The notes beneath the pieces are model-generated. The model had not been told where the DNA came from. It searched no databases and saw only the letters and a list, made by a program, of their open reading frames with translations. Source: Caproicibacter sp047777415 (lineage in GTDB: Bacteria > Bacillota > Clostridia > Oscillospirales > Acutalibacteraceae). From it: 64,000 nucleotides of DNA. How positions within the stretch are numbered: the stretch's first letter is position 1; every line of letters begins with the position of its first letter. The stretch is taken from assembly GCA_047777415.1 (NCBI GenBank), contig JBKEEO010000002.1, positions 248,001 through 312,000 on the forward strand, written 5' to 3'. The position numbers and the translations under genes are program-made. Of this stretch, positions 12,565-20,726 are shown piece by piece.

Positions 12565-13587
12565 ATGGCAACAATCAGAGATATTGCGAAAGCTGCAAAG
12601 GTGTCCCCTGCAACCGTTTCACGTGTACTCAATCATGACCCAACGATAAATGTCAATGTGGAAACTAAACTTCGCATTTTAAATATTGCTGAAGAATTAG
12701 ATTATGTGACAGTCAAAAAGAGAAAGGAACAAATTAGAAACTTATCTGAGCGGCTAAATATAGCTGTAGTGGATTGGTACCCGGAAACACTTTTAGTGGA
12801 AGATCCATATTATTTATACCTCTTAAATAGCGTGGAAAAATACTGTGCGCTTCATAATTTAAATACCTTTAGGCTAGTAAAACTGAAAGATAGCTATGTG
12901 TCTACCGTTAAGTTAAAAGCAAACGGCATGATTGCAATTGGCCGTTTTCCAGAAAACGAGGTTGCTCAGCTTGAACTAGTATCCAAAAACATTGTATTTC
13001 TTGATTCCGCTCCAAATGACGAAAAATTCAGTTCGATTTTAGTAAATACTCGCTTGGGCACATGGCAGGCATTGAAATACTTATATGATTTAGGACATCG
13101 CCGCATAGCGTTTATGGGAGGTGAAGTTGTAGGAAACAACTGTGAAAAAACGTCAGACCAACGGAAGGAAGTCTATATTGAGTTTATGAAAAGTCACGGA
13201 TTATACCAAGAGAATCTTGTCTTTCTTGGTAAACGATTATCTTACGAAGAAGCTAGTCGTATGACACAGCAGATGTTAAGTCAAAAAGAAACTCTTCCAA
13301 CTGCACTCTTTGCCGCAAACGATACAATGGCAGCGGCTGTCCTTTCCACTCTGAAGACAAATAACATAAAAGTACCAGAGTGTATCAGTGTGGTAGGTTT
13401 TAATAACTTAGCTGAGGTAGGACATCTTTCTCCTCCCCTTACTACTGTTAACATTCCCTTAGATTATATTGCAGAATGTTCGATTGAGATTTTGAAAAAA
13501 AATATTCTCCAAAATACTTACCCAGTAAAAATGTATGTCTCCACACAGCTGAAAATTAGGGAGAGTTGTGCTCCTCCAAGAAATTAA
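12565..13587 (+). CDS. LacI-family transcriptional regulator
   Basis: 340 aa. The N-terminal DNA-binding domain reads TIRDIAKAAKVSPATVSRVL (residues 3-22), the LacI helix-turn-helix with hinge. It is followed by a periplasmic-binding-protein-like sugar-sensing domain with the conserved ALFAANDTMAAAVL block (about residues 248-261). It is divergent from the importer operon and probably represses it through the palindrome at 12419-12438. It may also act on the alpha-galactosidase gene 71 bp downstream. The effector is presumably a galactoside or galactose. A TATAAT box lies at 12535-12540 and the ATG follows AGAGGGAG. Confidence 0.93.
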   Translation: MATIRDIAKAAKVSPATVSRVLNHDPTINVNVETKLRILNIAEELDYVTVKKRKEQIRNLSERLNIAVVDWYPETLLVEDPYYLYLLNSVEKYCALHNLNTFRLVKLKDSYVSTVKLKANGMIAIGRFPENEVAQLELVSKNIVFLDSAPNDEKFSSILVNTRLGTWQALKYLYDLGHRRIAFMGGEVVGNNCEKTSDQRKEVYIEFMKSHGLYQENLVFLGKRLSYEEASRMTQQMLSQKETLPTALFAANDTMAAAVLSTLKTNNIKVPECISVVGFNNLAEVGHLSPPLTTVNIPLDYIAECSIEILKKNILQNTYPVKMYVSTQLKIRESCAPPRN

Positions 13588-13658
13588 AAAACGTACGCAT
13601 AAAAAATGATGTCAAAAAATATCTACGCGAATTGATTTACATGAAGTAGGTGAAAACT

Positions 13659-16049
13659 GTGATAACGGCTCAAGACAATAACTTTCGGCTGGATACGGAA
13701 AATACAACTTATCTTTTTAGAATAACCAAGTTTGGGCATTTGGAACATATCTATTATGGAAGTAGTCTTGGCCAGAACGAACCAGCAAATGTTTTGGCAC
13801 AAAAACGAACTGTACCCTATGGCAATGGTGTTGTTTATGATGAATCCGATCCCCGGTACTGTTTAGACAATATGTTTCTGGAATGGTCTGACAACGGACG
13901 CGGAGATTATCGACAAAGCCCAACAGAACTGATCATGCCGGACGGTTCATTTGTGAGCGACTTTGTATACACTTCACATAGAGTCATAGAAGGCAGTCTT
14001 CCTATGAAAGAATTGCCAACCGCCTATGGTGGCGATCAAACCCTCGTCATTGATCTGCAGGACACGATTTATCCTATAACCATTTCGCTGTATTTTACGG
14101 TTTTTGAAAAAGCGAATGTCATTACCCGTCGTGCAAAGTTGACAAATGCAAGCCCAAACACCATATTCATTCGCCGCATGATGAGTATGATGGTGGATTT
14201 GCCCAATGAAAACTTTCATATGCTGACCCTGGATGGTGCATGGATTAAAGAATCACATTTACATAATCGCACAGTGGAATACGGAATGACAGTAAACTCT
14301 TCTGTCACCGGTGCAAGCAGTAATCGGCACAATCCGGGTTTTATGCTGGCACAAGAAAATGCAACGGAAGATAATGGTCATGTGTATGGATTTAATCTTA
14401 TTTACAGCGGGAACCATTACAGTTCGGTGGAAAAAAACTGGTGTGATATTGTTCGTGTATCTCTGGGGATAAATCCTCATTGTTTTTCTTGGAAGTTATC
14501 ACATGGTGAAAGTTTTGAAACACCCGAGGCGGTCTTCACCTACAGTGCACACGGATTTAACGAACTGAGCCATAATATGCACATGTTTGTGAACAATCAC
14601 ATTGTACGCGGTATTTGGAAAAACAGAGAACGTCCTGTCCTGATAAACAGTTGGGAAGCTTATTTTTTCGATTTCAATGAGAAAAAGCTTCTTGATTTGG
14701 CACAAGAAGCAAAGGAGCTTGGAGTAGAACTTTTTGTACTGGATGATGGTTGGTTCGGTGAACGTAACAACGACCGAGCCGGTCTTGGTGATTATACTGT
14801 AAACACCAATAAATTGCCACATGGCATGAAGGCGTTTGCGGACAAAATACATGCGCTCGGTCTGAAATTTGGTCTTTGGTTTGAACCGGAAATGGTAAAT
14901 CCAGACAGTTCTTTGTTTCGCACTCACCCAGAGTATGCTGTGACGCTGCCGGGTCGCGAACCTGTCTATGGAAGGAACCAGCTTGTGTTGGACCTGTGCA
15001 ACAGTGAGGTTCGTGATTACATAGTGGAACATATGGGCGCAATCTTGGATGAAGCGAAGATTGACTATGTAAAATGGGATATGAATCGCCATATCGCAGA
15101 AGGATATTCCACTTCGATTAAAAATCAGGGTGAGTTTTATCATCGATACATAATAGGGCTTTATGATGTTTTAACCCGTATTTTCCATCCGCGGCCACAC
15201 ATTTTGCTTGAAAGCTGTTCCTCCGGGGGAAACCGTTTTGATCTTGGTATGTTGTGTTTCAGCCCGCAAATATGGGGTTCCGATAATACCGACCCGGTAG
15301 AACGTTTAAAAATACAAACAGGCCTTTCGTATTTCTATCCACTGTCGACAATTGGCACGCATGTTTCGCAGTCCCCAAACCAGCAAACATTGCGCGACAC
15401 GCCTCTTTCCACCCGTTTTAACGTTGCTTGTTTTGGCTGTATGGGATATGAGCTTGATTTAAAAAGTTTGACTGCTGATGAAAAAAAGGATCTGGCAGAG
15501 CAGATTTTATTTTACAAAAAATACCGCCAATTGTTTCAGTATGGCACATTCTCAAGAATAAAAACGAATAAACCAAACACCATAATTTGGCAAAGCGTTA
15601 GCAGTGACAAAAACACGGCCATCAGCGGATTCTTCCAAACCTTATCCATTGCTGCGGCCACCGGAGATAAATTGGTTGTAACTGGATTAAATCCAGGGCG
15701 TTTTAGAGTGCATACCAAATTGCAGCGATTATACAGAAAACGTTTCGGTGCCCTGATAAAATATCTTCCGGATAGTAATCTTGATGCTGCAAGTCAGAAT
15801 ATAAACCATCCTGAAAGTTTTCCGGACTGCATGGAAGAATACGAATGTACTTCAACTGCGCTACGTGTTGGCATTCCTCTCTGCAATCAATACTTAGGAA
15901 CTGGTTTTGATAAAAACGTGCGTATGATGGGTGATTTCGGTTCCAATCTATATATCATTGAATCTGCTGACGCTCTTCGAGGCCACTGCCGCTCAACTGC
16001 ATATCCGGCACAAACTGATTCGGCCTTATACACCCAGGCACAATGGTAA
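13659..16049 (+). CDS. Alpha-galactosidase (GH36), 3' end replaced by IS sequence
   Basis: About 796 aa. It releases alpha-linked galactose from melibiose, raffinose or stachyose in the cytoplasm. It has an N-terminal beta-sandwich, then a TIM barrel with EAYFFDFNE, LFVLDDGWFG, the nucleophile motif YVKWDMNR (Asp near 475) and the acid/base motif WGSDNTD (Asp near 545), all as in family GH36. The GTG at 13659 is preferred because AGGTG lies six bases before it; a GTG at 13650 has no site. From about 15962 the reading frame runs out of frame through a transposase remnant, giving about 28 foreign residues (SADALRGHC... to the stop). Only the extreme C-terminus appears lost, so activity may survive. 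Confidence 0.9.
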   Translation: MITAQDNNFRLDTENTTYLFRITKFGHLEHIYYGSSLGQNEPANVLAQKRTVPYGNGVVYDESDPRYCLDNMFLEWSDNGRGDYRQSPTELIMPDGSFVSDFVYTSHRVIEGSLPMKELPTAYGGDQTLVIDLQDTIYPITISLYFTVFEKANVITRRAKLTNASPNTIFIRRMMSMMVDLPNENFHMLTLDGAWIKESHLHNRTVEYGMTVNSSVTGASSNRHNPGFMLAQENATEDNGHVYGFNLIYSGNHYSSVEKNWCDIVRVSLGINPHCFSWKLSHGESFETPEAVFTYSAHGFNELSHNMHMFVNNHIVRGIWKNRERPVLINSWEAYFFDFNEKKLLDLAQEAKELGVELFVLDDGWFGERNNDRAGLGDYTVNTNKLPHGMKAFADKIHALGLKFGLWFEPEMVNPDSSLFRTHPEYAVTLPGREPVYGRNQLVLDLCNSEVRDYIVEHMGAILDEAKIDYVKWDMNRHIAEGYSTSIKNQGEFYHRYIIGLYDVLTRIFHPRPHILLESCSSGGNRFDLGMLCFSPQIWGSDNTDPVERLKIQTGLSYFYPLSTIGTHVSQSPNQQTLRDTPLSTRFNVACFGCMGYELDLKSLTADEKKDLAEQILFYKKYRQLFQYGTFSRIKTNKPNTIIWQSVSSDKNTAISGFFQTLSIAAATGDKLVVTGLNPGRFRVHTKLQRLYRKRFGALIKYLPDSNLDAASQNINHPESFPDCMEEYECTSTALRVGIPLCNQYLGTGFDKNVRMMGDFGSNLYIIESADALRGHCRSTAYPAQTDSALYTQAQW

Positions 16050-16258
16050 AGTGGAACGCAGCCATCGCGAAGACCAAAAGCGCTTTTACAACAAACACCA
16101 TTTTTATTCCTTAGCGGACTTTGAAAACCAACTTTCCATCTACTTACGCCGCTCTAACAATATGCCGATGCGTCCTCTTCACTGGTTATCTCCTTCTGAA
16201 TTTTTACAATCCCATACTGTCCAATCCCATACTGTCCAATATGTTTGACAAACCTCCA
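15962..16258 (+). mobile_element. Truncated IS481-like element (3' remnant)
   Basis: Nearly identical to the last 290 bp or so of the complete elements at 46225-47287 and 36669-37731. It starts at the codons for LLTLFEATAAQLH and runs through the end of the transposase gene and the right inverted repeat (ends ACCTCCA instead of ACCTACA). A 15-bp unit near the end (CAATCCCATACTGTC, from 16208) is tandemly doubled, adding SHTVQ to the remnant protein. The left two thirds of the element are gone, and the break point is fused to the alpha-galactosidase gene. Confidence 0.9.
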
Positions 16259-16287
16259 GAGCAAACTTCGTTTCTGTCATATTTGAC

Positions 16288-16316
16288 TTGACAGATTACG
16301 GTAACACCTATATAAT
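16288..16316 (+). promoter_or_regulatory. Promoter upstream of rpsU
   Basis: TTGACA (16288-16293), 17-bp spacer, TATAAT (16311-16316). It starts 30 bp after the IS remnant. Confidence 0.8.
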
Positions 16317-16376
16317 ATAATATATGTAATATGACTTACAAAACCCCTGCCTTTCGGCGGATGGGAGGGAAGATAA

Positions 16377-16553
16377 ATGGCTGAAATCCGAGTGAAAGAG
16401 AATGAGTCTCTGGATAGCGCCCTCAGACGGTTCAAAAAGCAATGTGCCAGAGCTGGCGTAATTGCGGAAGTTCGCAAAAGAGAAGCTTATGAAAAGCCCT
16501 CTGTTAGGCGGAAGAAAAAATCCGAAGCGGCACGCAAACGTAAATTTAAGTAA
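16377..16553 (+). CDS. rpsU: 30S ribosomal protein S21
   Basis: 58 aa, the usual size for bS21. It starts MAEIRVKENESLDSALRRFK, contains the conserved block CARAGVIAEVRKREAYEKPS, and ends in a basic tail rich in Arg and Lys that contacts 16S rRNA near the anti-Shine-Dalgarno site. The ATG follows GGGAGGGAAG. A promoter lies directly upstream and a terminator directly downstream, so it is probably transcribed alone. Confidence 0.96.
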   Translation: MAEIRVKENESLDSALRRFKKQCARAGVIAEVRKREAYEKPSVRRKKKSEAARKRKFK

Positions 16554-16579
16554 GTATTGCTCAATGCCAATGGATACAA

Positions 16580-16605
16580 AAAGCGGGCGTTTCGCCCGCT
16601 TTTTT
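16580..16605 (+). terminator. Terminator after rpsU
   Basis: Stem AAGCGGGCG / CGCCCGCTT with a short loop, followed by a T run. Confidence 0.9.
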
Positions 16606-16642
16606 AAACGATTTTTTTGAGTCGTTCACAGGAGGTGCTTTT

Positions 16643-17161
16643 TTGTCACTGTTTCTGCCGACAGTTTCGGTGGAGAGAGCAACCGATATTACACCGGAAC
16701 TGATCCGTTCTTTGCACGCGAATACCATTTTATTGGATGTGGATAATACCCTTGCGTTACATGGTTCGCAAACCCCTTTTCCGGGCACGATTGCTTGGGC
16801 GCAGGACATGCGGGCGGCAGGAATTCGCCTGATATTAGTGTCAAATAATTTCAAAAAGCGAGTGGAGCCTTTTGCTGCAAAATATGGTTTGCCGTTTTTG
16901 TCACTGTCACTGAAACCTTTCCCGGCGGCATATCACCGTGCAGTCCGGCGATTAGGAGCAGAACCGGAAGAAGCTGTAGTTGTGGGTGATCAAATTTTTA
17001 CGGATGTATTCGGCGCAAACTGGGCCGGCATGAAATCTATTTTGCTGGTTCCTGCGGACATGGAACAATCACTCTCTTTTCGGCTGCGTCGTGCTTTGGA
17101 AAAACCTATTAGGGAAAAAATAAAAAAAGTAGCTGCTGGGAAACATCAGAATAAAAGGTGA
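16643..17161 (+). CDS. YqeG-family HAD phosphatase
   Basis: 172 aa. The HAD-superfamily catalytic motif LLDVDNTLALHG (DxDxT, about residues 32-43) marks a phosphatase active site. Motif II is LILVSNN and motif III is the VVVGDQIFTDVFGAN region. Length and sequence match the YqeG/YrbI-like IIIA group, and in cyanobacteria and plants a relative acts on phosphatidylglycerol phosphate. The role here is not established. The start is TTG, seven bases after a strong AGGAGG. It is followed six bases later by aroQ, so the two are probably co-transcribed. Confidence 0.88.
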   Translation: MSLFLPTVSVERATDITPELIRSLHANTILLDVDNTLALHGSQTPFPGTIAWAQDMRAAGIRLILVSNNFKKRVEPFAAKYGLPFLSLSLKPFPAAYHRAVRRLGAEPEEAVVVGDQIFTDVFGANWAGMKSILLVPADMEQSLSFRLRRALEKPIREKIKKVAAGKHQNKR

Positions 17162-17167
17162 TGCATT

Positions 17168-17605
17168 TTGGGATGTAAAAAAATTTTAGTTCTTTTGGGG
17201 CCAAACCTCAATATGGTGGGGATTAGAGAAAAAGGTGTCTACGGTGATGAAACCGCGGAAAGCATCAATCTTCAGATTGAGGATTATGCAAAACAACTTG
17301 GATATGACTGCGATATTTTTCAGTCAAATCACGAAGGCGATCTCATAGACAAAATTCATGCAGCCAGAAATCATTATCATGGTGTCATTATTAATGCGGG
17401 CGCACTGACGCATTATAGCTATGCCCTGCGTGATGCAATAGCAAGTGTCAGAATTCCTTTTATTGAAGTCCATATGAGTAATATTTACTCTAGGGAGGAG
17501 TTCCGCCATAAAAGCGTTATTTCAGCAGTTTGTGCTGGACAAATAGCGGGTTTTGGAAAAAACAGCTACTTTTTGGCTCTTCGTGCCCTTGACGACCTGA
17601 TGTAA
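17168..17605 (+). CDS. aroQ: 3-dehydroquinate dehydratase, type II
   Basis: 145 aa, standard for the type II enzyme of the shikimate pathway, which converts 3-dehydroquinate to 3-dehydroshikimate. Signature blocks are LLGPNLNMVGIREKGVYG with the catalytic Tyr, the QSNHEGDLIDKI block, INAGALTHYSYALRDA, VEVHMSN-like IEVHMSNIYSREEFRHKS with the catalytic His, and a final core helix. The start is TTG. No other shikimate genes are nearby. Confidence 0.96.
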   Translation: MGCKKILVLLGPNLNMVGIREKGVYGDETAESINLQIEDYAKQLGYDCDIFQSNHEGDLIDKIHAARNHYHGVIINAGALTHYSYALRDAIASVRIPFIEVHMSNIYSREEFRHKSVISAVCAGQIAGFGKNSYFLALRALDDLM

Positions 17606-17714
17606 AAGAGCATTTTATTCTTTTTGTATATAAATTCGTCAGAATTCGCTTGAAAAAGTGAGTTAAATATTATAAACTATTTTAATAGGAAAAAGTAAAC
17701 GGAGGATTAGACCA

Positions 17715-18272
17715 ATGATATCAGCAGGTGATTTTAGGAACGGCGCGACTTTTGAAATGGACGGGAATGTTTATTCAATTATTGAATTTCAGCATGTTAA
17801 GCCGGGTAAGGGTGCGGCATTTGTTCGCACAAAAATCCGCAATGTCATTTCCGGGGCTGTAACAGAACGCACGTTCAACCCTAATGATAAATTTCCAACA
17901 GCGTTTATTGAACGCAAAGAGATGCAGTACCTTTATAATGACGGGGATTTATATTATTTTATGGATCCGGACACATTTGAACAGATCCCGATCAGTGGCT
18001 CAGTTTTAGGGGATAATTTTAAATTTGTCAAAGAAAATATGGAGTGTAAGGTCCTTTCTTATAAAGGAAATGTATTTGGCGTTGAACCACCGAATTTCGT
18101 CGAGCTGGAAGTTGTTAAAACGGATCCGGGTTTTAAAGGCGATACTGCTACAAACGCAACAAAACCCGCTACAGTGGAGACCGGTGCTGAAATTAAAGTA
18201 CCGCTATTTATCAATGAAGGCGAAAAAATCCGCATTGATACCCGTACCGGTGAATATATGGAGCGTGCTTGA
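17715..18272 (+). CDS. efp: Translation elongation factor P
   Basis: 185 aa, three beta-barrel domains. It relieves ribosomes stalled on proline stretches. The loop that reaches the peptidyl-transferase centre is FQHVKPGKGAAFVRTKIRN (residues 24-42), with the modifiable Lys in PGKG as in B. subtilis. The C-terminus carries the family signature ending IRIDTRTGEYMERA. It has its own GGAGG site. The gene order aroQ-efp is common in clostridia. Confidence 0.97.
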   Translation: MISAGDFRNGATFEMDGNVYSIIEFQHVKPGKGAAFVRTKIRNVISGAVTERTFNPNDKFPTAFIERKEMQYLYNDGDLYYFMDPDTFEQIPISGSVLGDNFKFVKENMECKVLSYKGNVFGVEPPNFVELEVVKTDPGFKGDTATNATKPATVETGAEIKVPLFINEGEKIRIDTRTGEYMERA

Positions 18273-18321
18273 CTGATACTATTGTTAAAGATAGCGGAAA
18301 AATTTAAAAGGGGGCACTGCT

Positions 18322-18780
18322 ATGAAGACTACAGAACGTGTATCCTACATTAGGGGTTTAGCCGAAGGTTTAGAACTGGATGAGAACAAAAAGGAAGTTA
18401 AGGTTCTTAACGCAATTATCGATCTTTTGGACGACATGGCGCTGACTATGACGGAAATCGAAGATAATATGAACGATTTGGCAGACCAGCTGGATGCCGT
18501 TGATGAAGATCTAGGTTCTCTGGAAGACGATTTTTACGACGACGAAGATGATGATGGTTTCGGATACGATGAAGATTCTATGGACGATGATGAAATTGAT
18601 GAATCTGAGTGCTATTATGAGGTAACCTGTCCGAATTGCCATGAAACTGTTTGTCTTTCCGAGAATTTAGCAAAGGAAGGGCAGCTGGATTGTCCTAACT
18701 GCGGAGAAACGCTGGAGTTCGATCTTGCCGATGCTGCAGATGCCCCATGTGCCTGTGAGTCTTGCTCGAAAGAGGAATAG
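18322..18780 (+). CDS. Acidic zinc-ribbon protein of unknown function
   Basis: 152 aa, not assigned to a named function. The N-terminal 65 residues are predicted helical. They are followed by an extremely acidic stretch (about residues 58-95, mostly Asp and Glu), then a zinc ribbon with CPNCHETVCLSE and CPNCGETLEFD (two CxxC pairs about 20 residues apart), and a Cys-rich tail CACESC. Zinc ribbon plus acidic region suggests binding to a nucleic acid or protein partner, for example in transcription, but this is inference. It has a GGGGG site and lies 49 bp after efp, possibly in the same transcript. Confidence 0.8.
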   Translation: MKTTERVSYIRGLAEGLELDENKKEVKVLNAIIDLLDDMALTMTEIEDNMNDLADQLDAVDEDLGSLEDDFYDDEDDDGFGYDEDSMDDDEIDESECYYEVTCPNCHETVCLSENLAKEGQLDCPNCGETLEFDLADAADAPCACESCSKEE

Positions 18781-18861
18781 GGATTTTCTTTCAGCTATGG
18801 ACGGCGATACCTCGAACTTTGTGGATTTTAAGCAAGGTTTACAGGACAGCAATGTATATCA

Positions 18862-18889
18862 AAAGGAGCAGCTTAACGCTGCTCCTTTG
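18862..18889 (+). terminator. Terminator after the zinc-ribbon gene
   Basis: Stem AAAGGAGCAGC / GCTGCTCCTTT with a short loop and a weak T tail. It lies between convergent genes and could serve both strands. Confidence 0.75.
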
Positions 18890-18927
18890 TTGTGTTACCT
18901 CTTGAGTTGTTTGCCAGTGTGGCAACG

Positions 18928-20493
18928 TCAAAATTGTTGCTGCATACCCATTTTTTCGTCCATGAAAATTCGCGCATCCATCAGATGGAAATCCGGGGCA
19001 ATCAATGGGCGAACTGGCATAAGCGCAATGATATCTTTTTCCACGTCTATTCCGGGAGCAGCTTCACATAGCATAAGACCGTCCTTTGTTAGACGGAAAA
19101 CAGCACGTTCCGTAATATACATCACGGGCTTCCCATTTGCAATGGCTGTTTTTGCGCTGAATGTTATCTGCTCAACTTGTTCACAGAATTTTTTACTCTT
19201 TCCTTCATTTATAATCTTCAGCTTGCCGTTTCCAATTTCAGTTTTCAGTCCCCCGGCTGTAAAGGTTCCGCAAAAATATACTTTTTTTGCATTCTGTGTA
19301 ATATTAATGAAGCCTCCGCATCCGGGCAGCCTGTCGCCAAATTTTGATACATTGACATTGCCCGCAGTATCAGCCTGTGCAAAGCCAACAAACGCTTGAT
19401 CCAGTCCGCCGCCGTCGTAGAAATCGAACATAGAGGGCATAGAAATGATACAGGCAGGATTCAAACTCTCACCAAAATCTAAACCGCTTTGCGGACTTCC
19501 ACCGAAAATTCCAGATTCCACTGTCAATGTAAATTTGTCGCTGATTCCTTCTTCCGTTGTAACAGAAGATATGTATTCCGGGATACCAACGCCTAAATTG
19601 ACAGTACTGCCGTTTTCCAGTTCCATTGCAGCTCTACGTGCAATGACTTTTTTGTTGCAGAGGGGTACAGGCTTGAACTCTGCCAGACTCATTCGGTGTT
19701 CCCCGGAAAATCCAGGATTATAATCAGTTCCAAAGTTTTGCGCGCAATATTTTATGTCGCTTGCAACAACAACATAATCAACCAGCACGCTTGGAATTTC
19801 CACTTTTTGGGGGTCGAGTGAGCCGCTTTTCACCACATGCTGAACCTGCACAAAAACCTTTCCGCCGGAATTGTGGCAGGCCTGTGCCATGGCGAGTGCT
19901 TCAGACTTAGTTCCCTCTCTCTCAAAAGAGATGTTTCCGTCCTCGTCCGCATAGGTACCTCCGATGATGACGTAGTCAAGCGGAATACTCTTGTAAAACA
20001 GATATTCTTTACCGTCAATCTCCAGAAGCTTAACTAGGTCTTCTTCCTTCTGAGTGATTTCGTTCATTTTCCCACCGGATATGCGTGGATCTACAAAAGT
20101 TCCAAGCCCTACACGAGTCAGTTCGCCGGGCTTATGAGCAGCTGTGGCTCGAAGTAAGTGAGATACAACTCCCTGAGGTAAATCATAGGCAATTACCTTA
20201 TTTTTTACAACAAGTTCACCAAGTTTTCGCGCCATGCCATAATGTCCGCCAATGATACGACGTATCATATGTTCATGTGCTAAATGCTGCAGACCACGTT
20301 TATCGTTGTCCCCCTGTGCGGCGCAAAATACGAGGGTCAAGTTGTTCGGTTCTCCGGTTGCAAGAAATCGTTTTTCCAGTTCCATTGCGATTTCCTCAGC
20401 AAAGCCGGTTCCCATAAATCCGTTGGATCCAAAGGTTACTCCATTAGGCACCATGTATGCGGCTTCTTTTGCAGTTATGAATTGAACACCCAT
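18928..20493 (-). CDS. Acetate/propionate-type CoA-transferase (Pct family)
   Basis: 521 aa with fused alpha and beta halves, as in family I CoA-transferases. It moves CoA between short-chain acids such as acetate, propionate, lactate or butyrate. The alpha half starts TAKEAAYMVPNGVTFGSNGF. The beta half has VNLGVGIPEYISS and the catalytic Glu in TLTVESGIFGGSP (about residues 329-341). Length and motifs resemble propionate/lactate CoA-transferase (Pct). The exact acid is not readable. It is monocistronic, with a strong promoter and AGGAGG site. This enzyme type is common in fermenting clostridia that make or use short-chain acids. Confidence 0.9.
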   Translation of the reverse strand: MGVQFITAKEAAYMVPNGVTFGSNGFMGTGFAEEIAMELEKRFLATGEPNNLTLVFCAAQGDNDKRGLQHLAHEHMIRRIIGGHYGMARKLGELVVKNKVIAYDLPQGVVSHLLRATAAHKPGELTRVGLGTFVDPRISGGKMNEITQKEEDLVKLLEIDGKEYLFYKSIPLDYVIIGGTYADEDGNISFEREGTKSEALAMAQACHNSGGKVFVQVQHVVKSGSLDPQKVEIPSVLVDYVVVASDIKYCAQNFGTDYNPGFSGEHRMSLAEFKPVPLCNKKVIARRAAMELENGSTVNLGVGIPEYISSVTTEEGISDKFTLTVESGIFGGSPQSGLDFGESLNPACIISMPSMFDFYDGGGLDQAFVGFAQADTAGNVNVSKFGDRLPGCGGFINITQNAKKVYFCGTFTAGGLKTEIGNGKLKIINEGKSKKFCEQVEQITFSAKTAIANGKPVMYITERAVFRLTKDGLMLCEAAPGIDVEKDIIALMPVRPLIAPDFHLMDARIFMDEKMGMQQQF

Positions 20494-20534
20494 TTTGTAA
20501 AATTCCCTCCTAACTGTAGCATTAGATTGTTAAT

Positions 20535-20564
20535 ATTATAACATGCACAGTTTATAAAGTTCAA
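20535..20564 (-). promoter_or_regulatory. Promoter of the CoA-transferase gene
   Basis: On the minus strand: -35 TTGAAC (20559-20564), 18-bp spacer, -10 TATAAT (20535-20540). Confidence 0.7.
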
Positions 20565-20616
20565 GCAAATTAAGAAAAATATGGAATCTGTATTTTGAAA
20601 TTTTGGCAATCTTGCC

Positions 20617-20645
20617 TTGACAGGGATATGATAAAAAAATATAAT
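20617..20645 (+). promoter_or_regulatory. Promoter of the GH25 gene
   Basis: TTGACA (20617-20622), 17-bp spacer, TATAAT (20640-20645). Divergent from the CoA-transferase promoter. Confidence 0.8.
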
Positions 20646-20726
20646 AATTTTATGTAACAATTTCGACAGAAAATTACCATACAAAAAGTTACATGCAAAA
20701 ACACAAAAATAGGAAATGGAGGAACA

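Noticed and set aside
14499..15143. A 214-codon frame antisense to the alpha-galactosidase gene
   Set aside because: It shadows a clearly real gene, has a low-complexity composition and no start signal.
18725..19399. A plus-strand frame overlapping the zinc-ribbon gene end and the CoA-transferase
   Set aside because: It crosses a terminator hairpin and runs antisense to a full-length enzyme gene.
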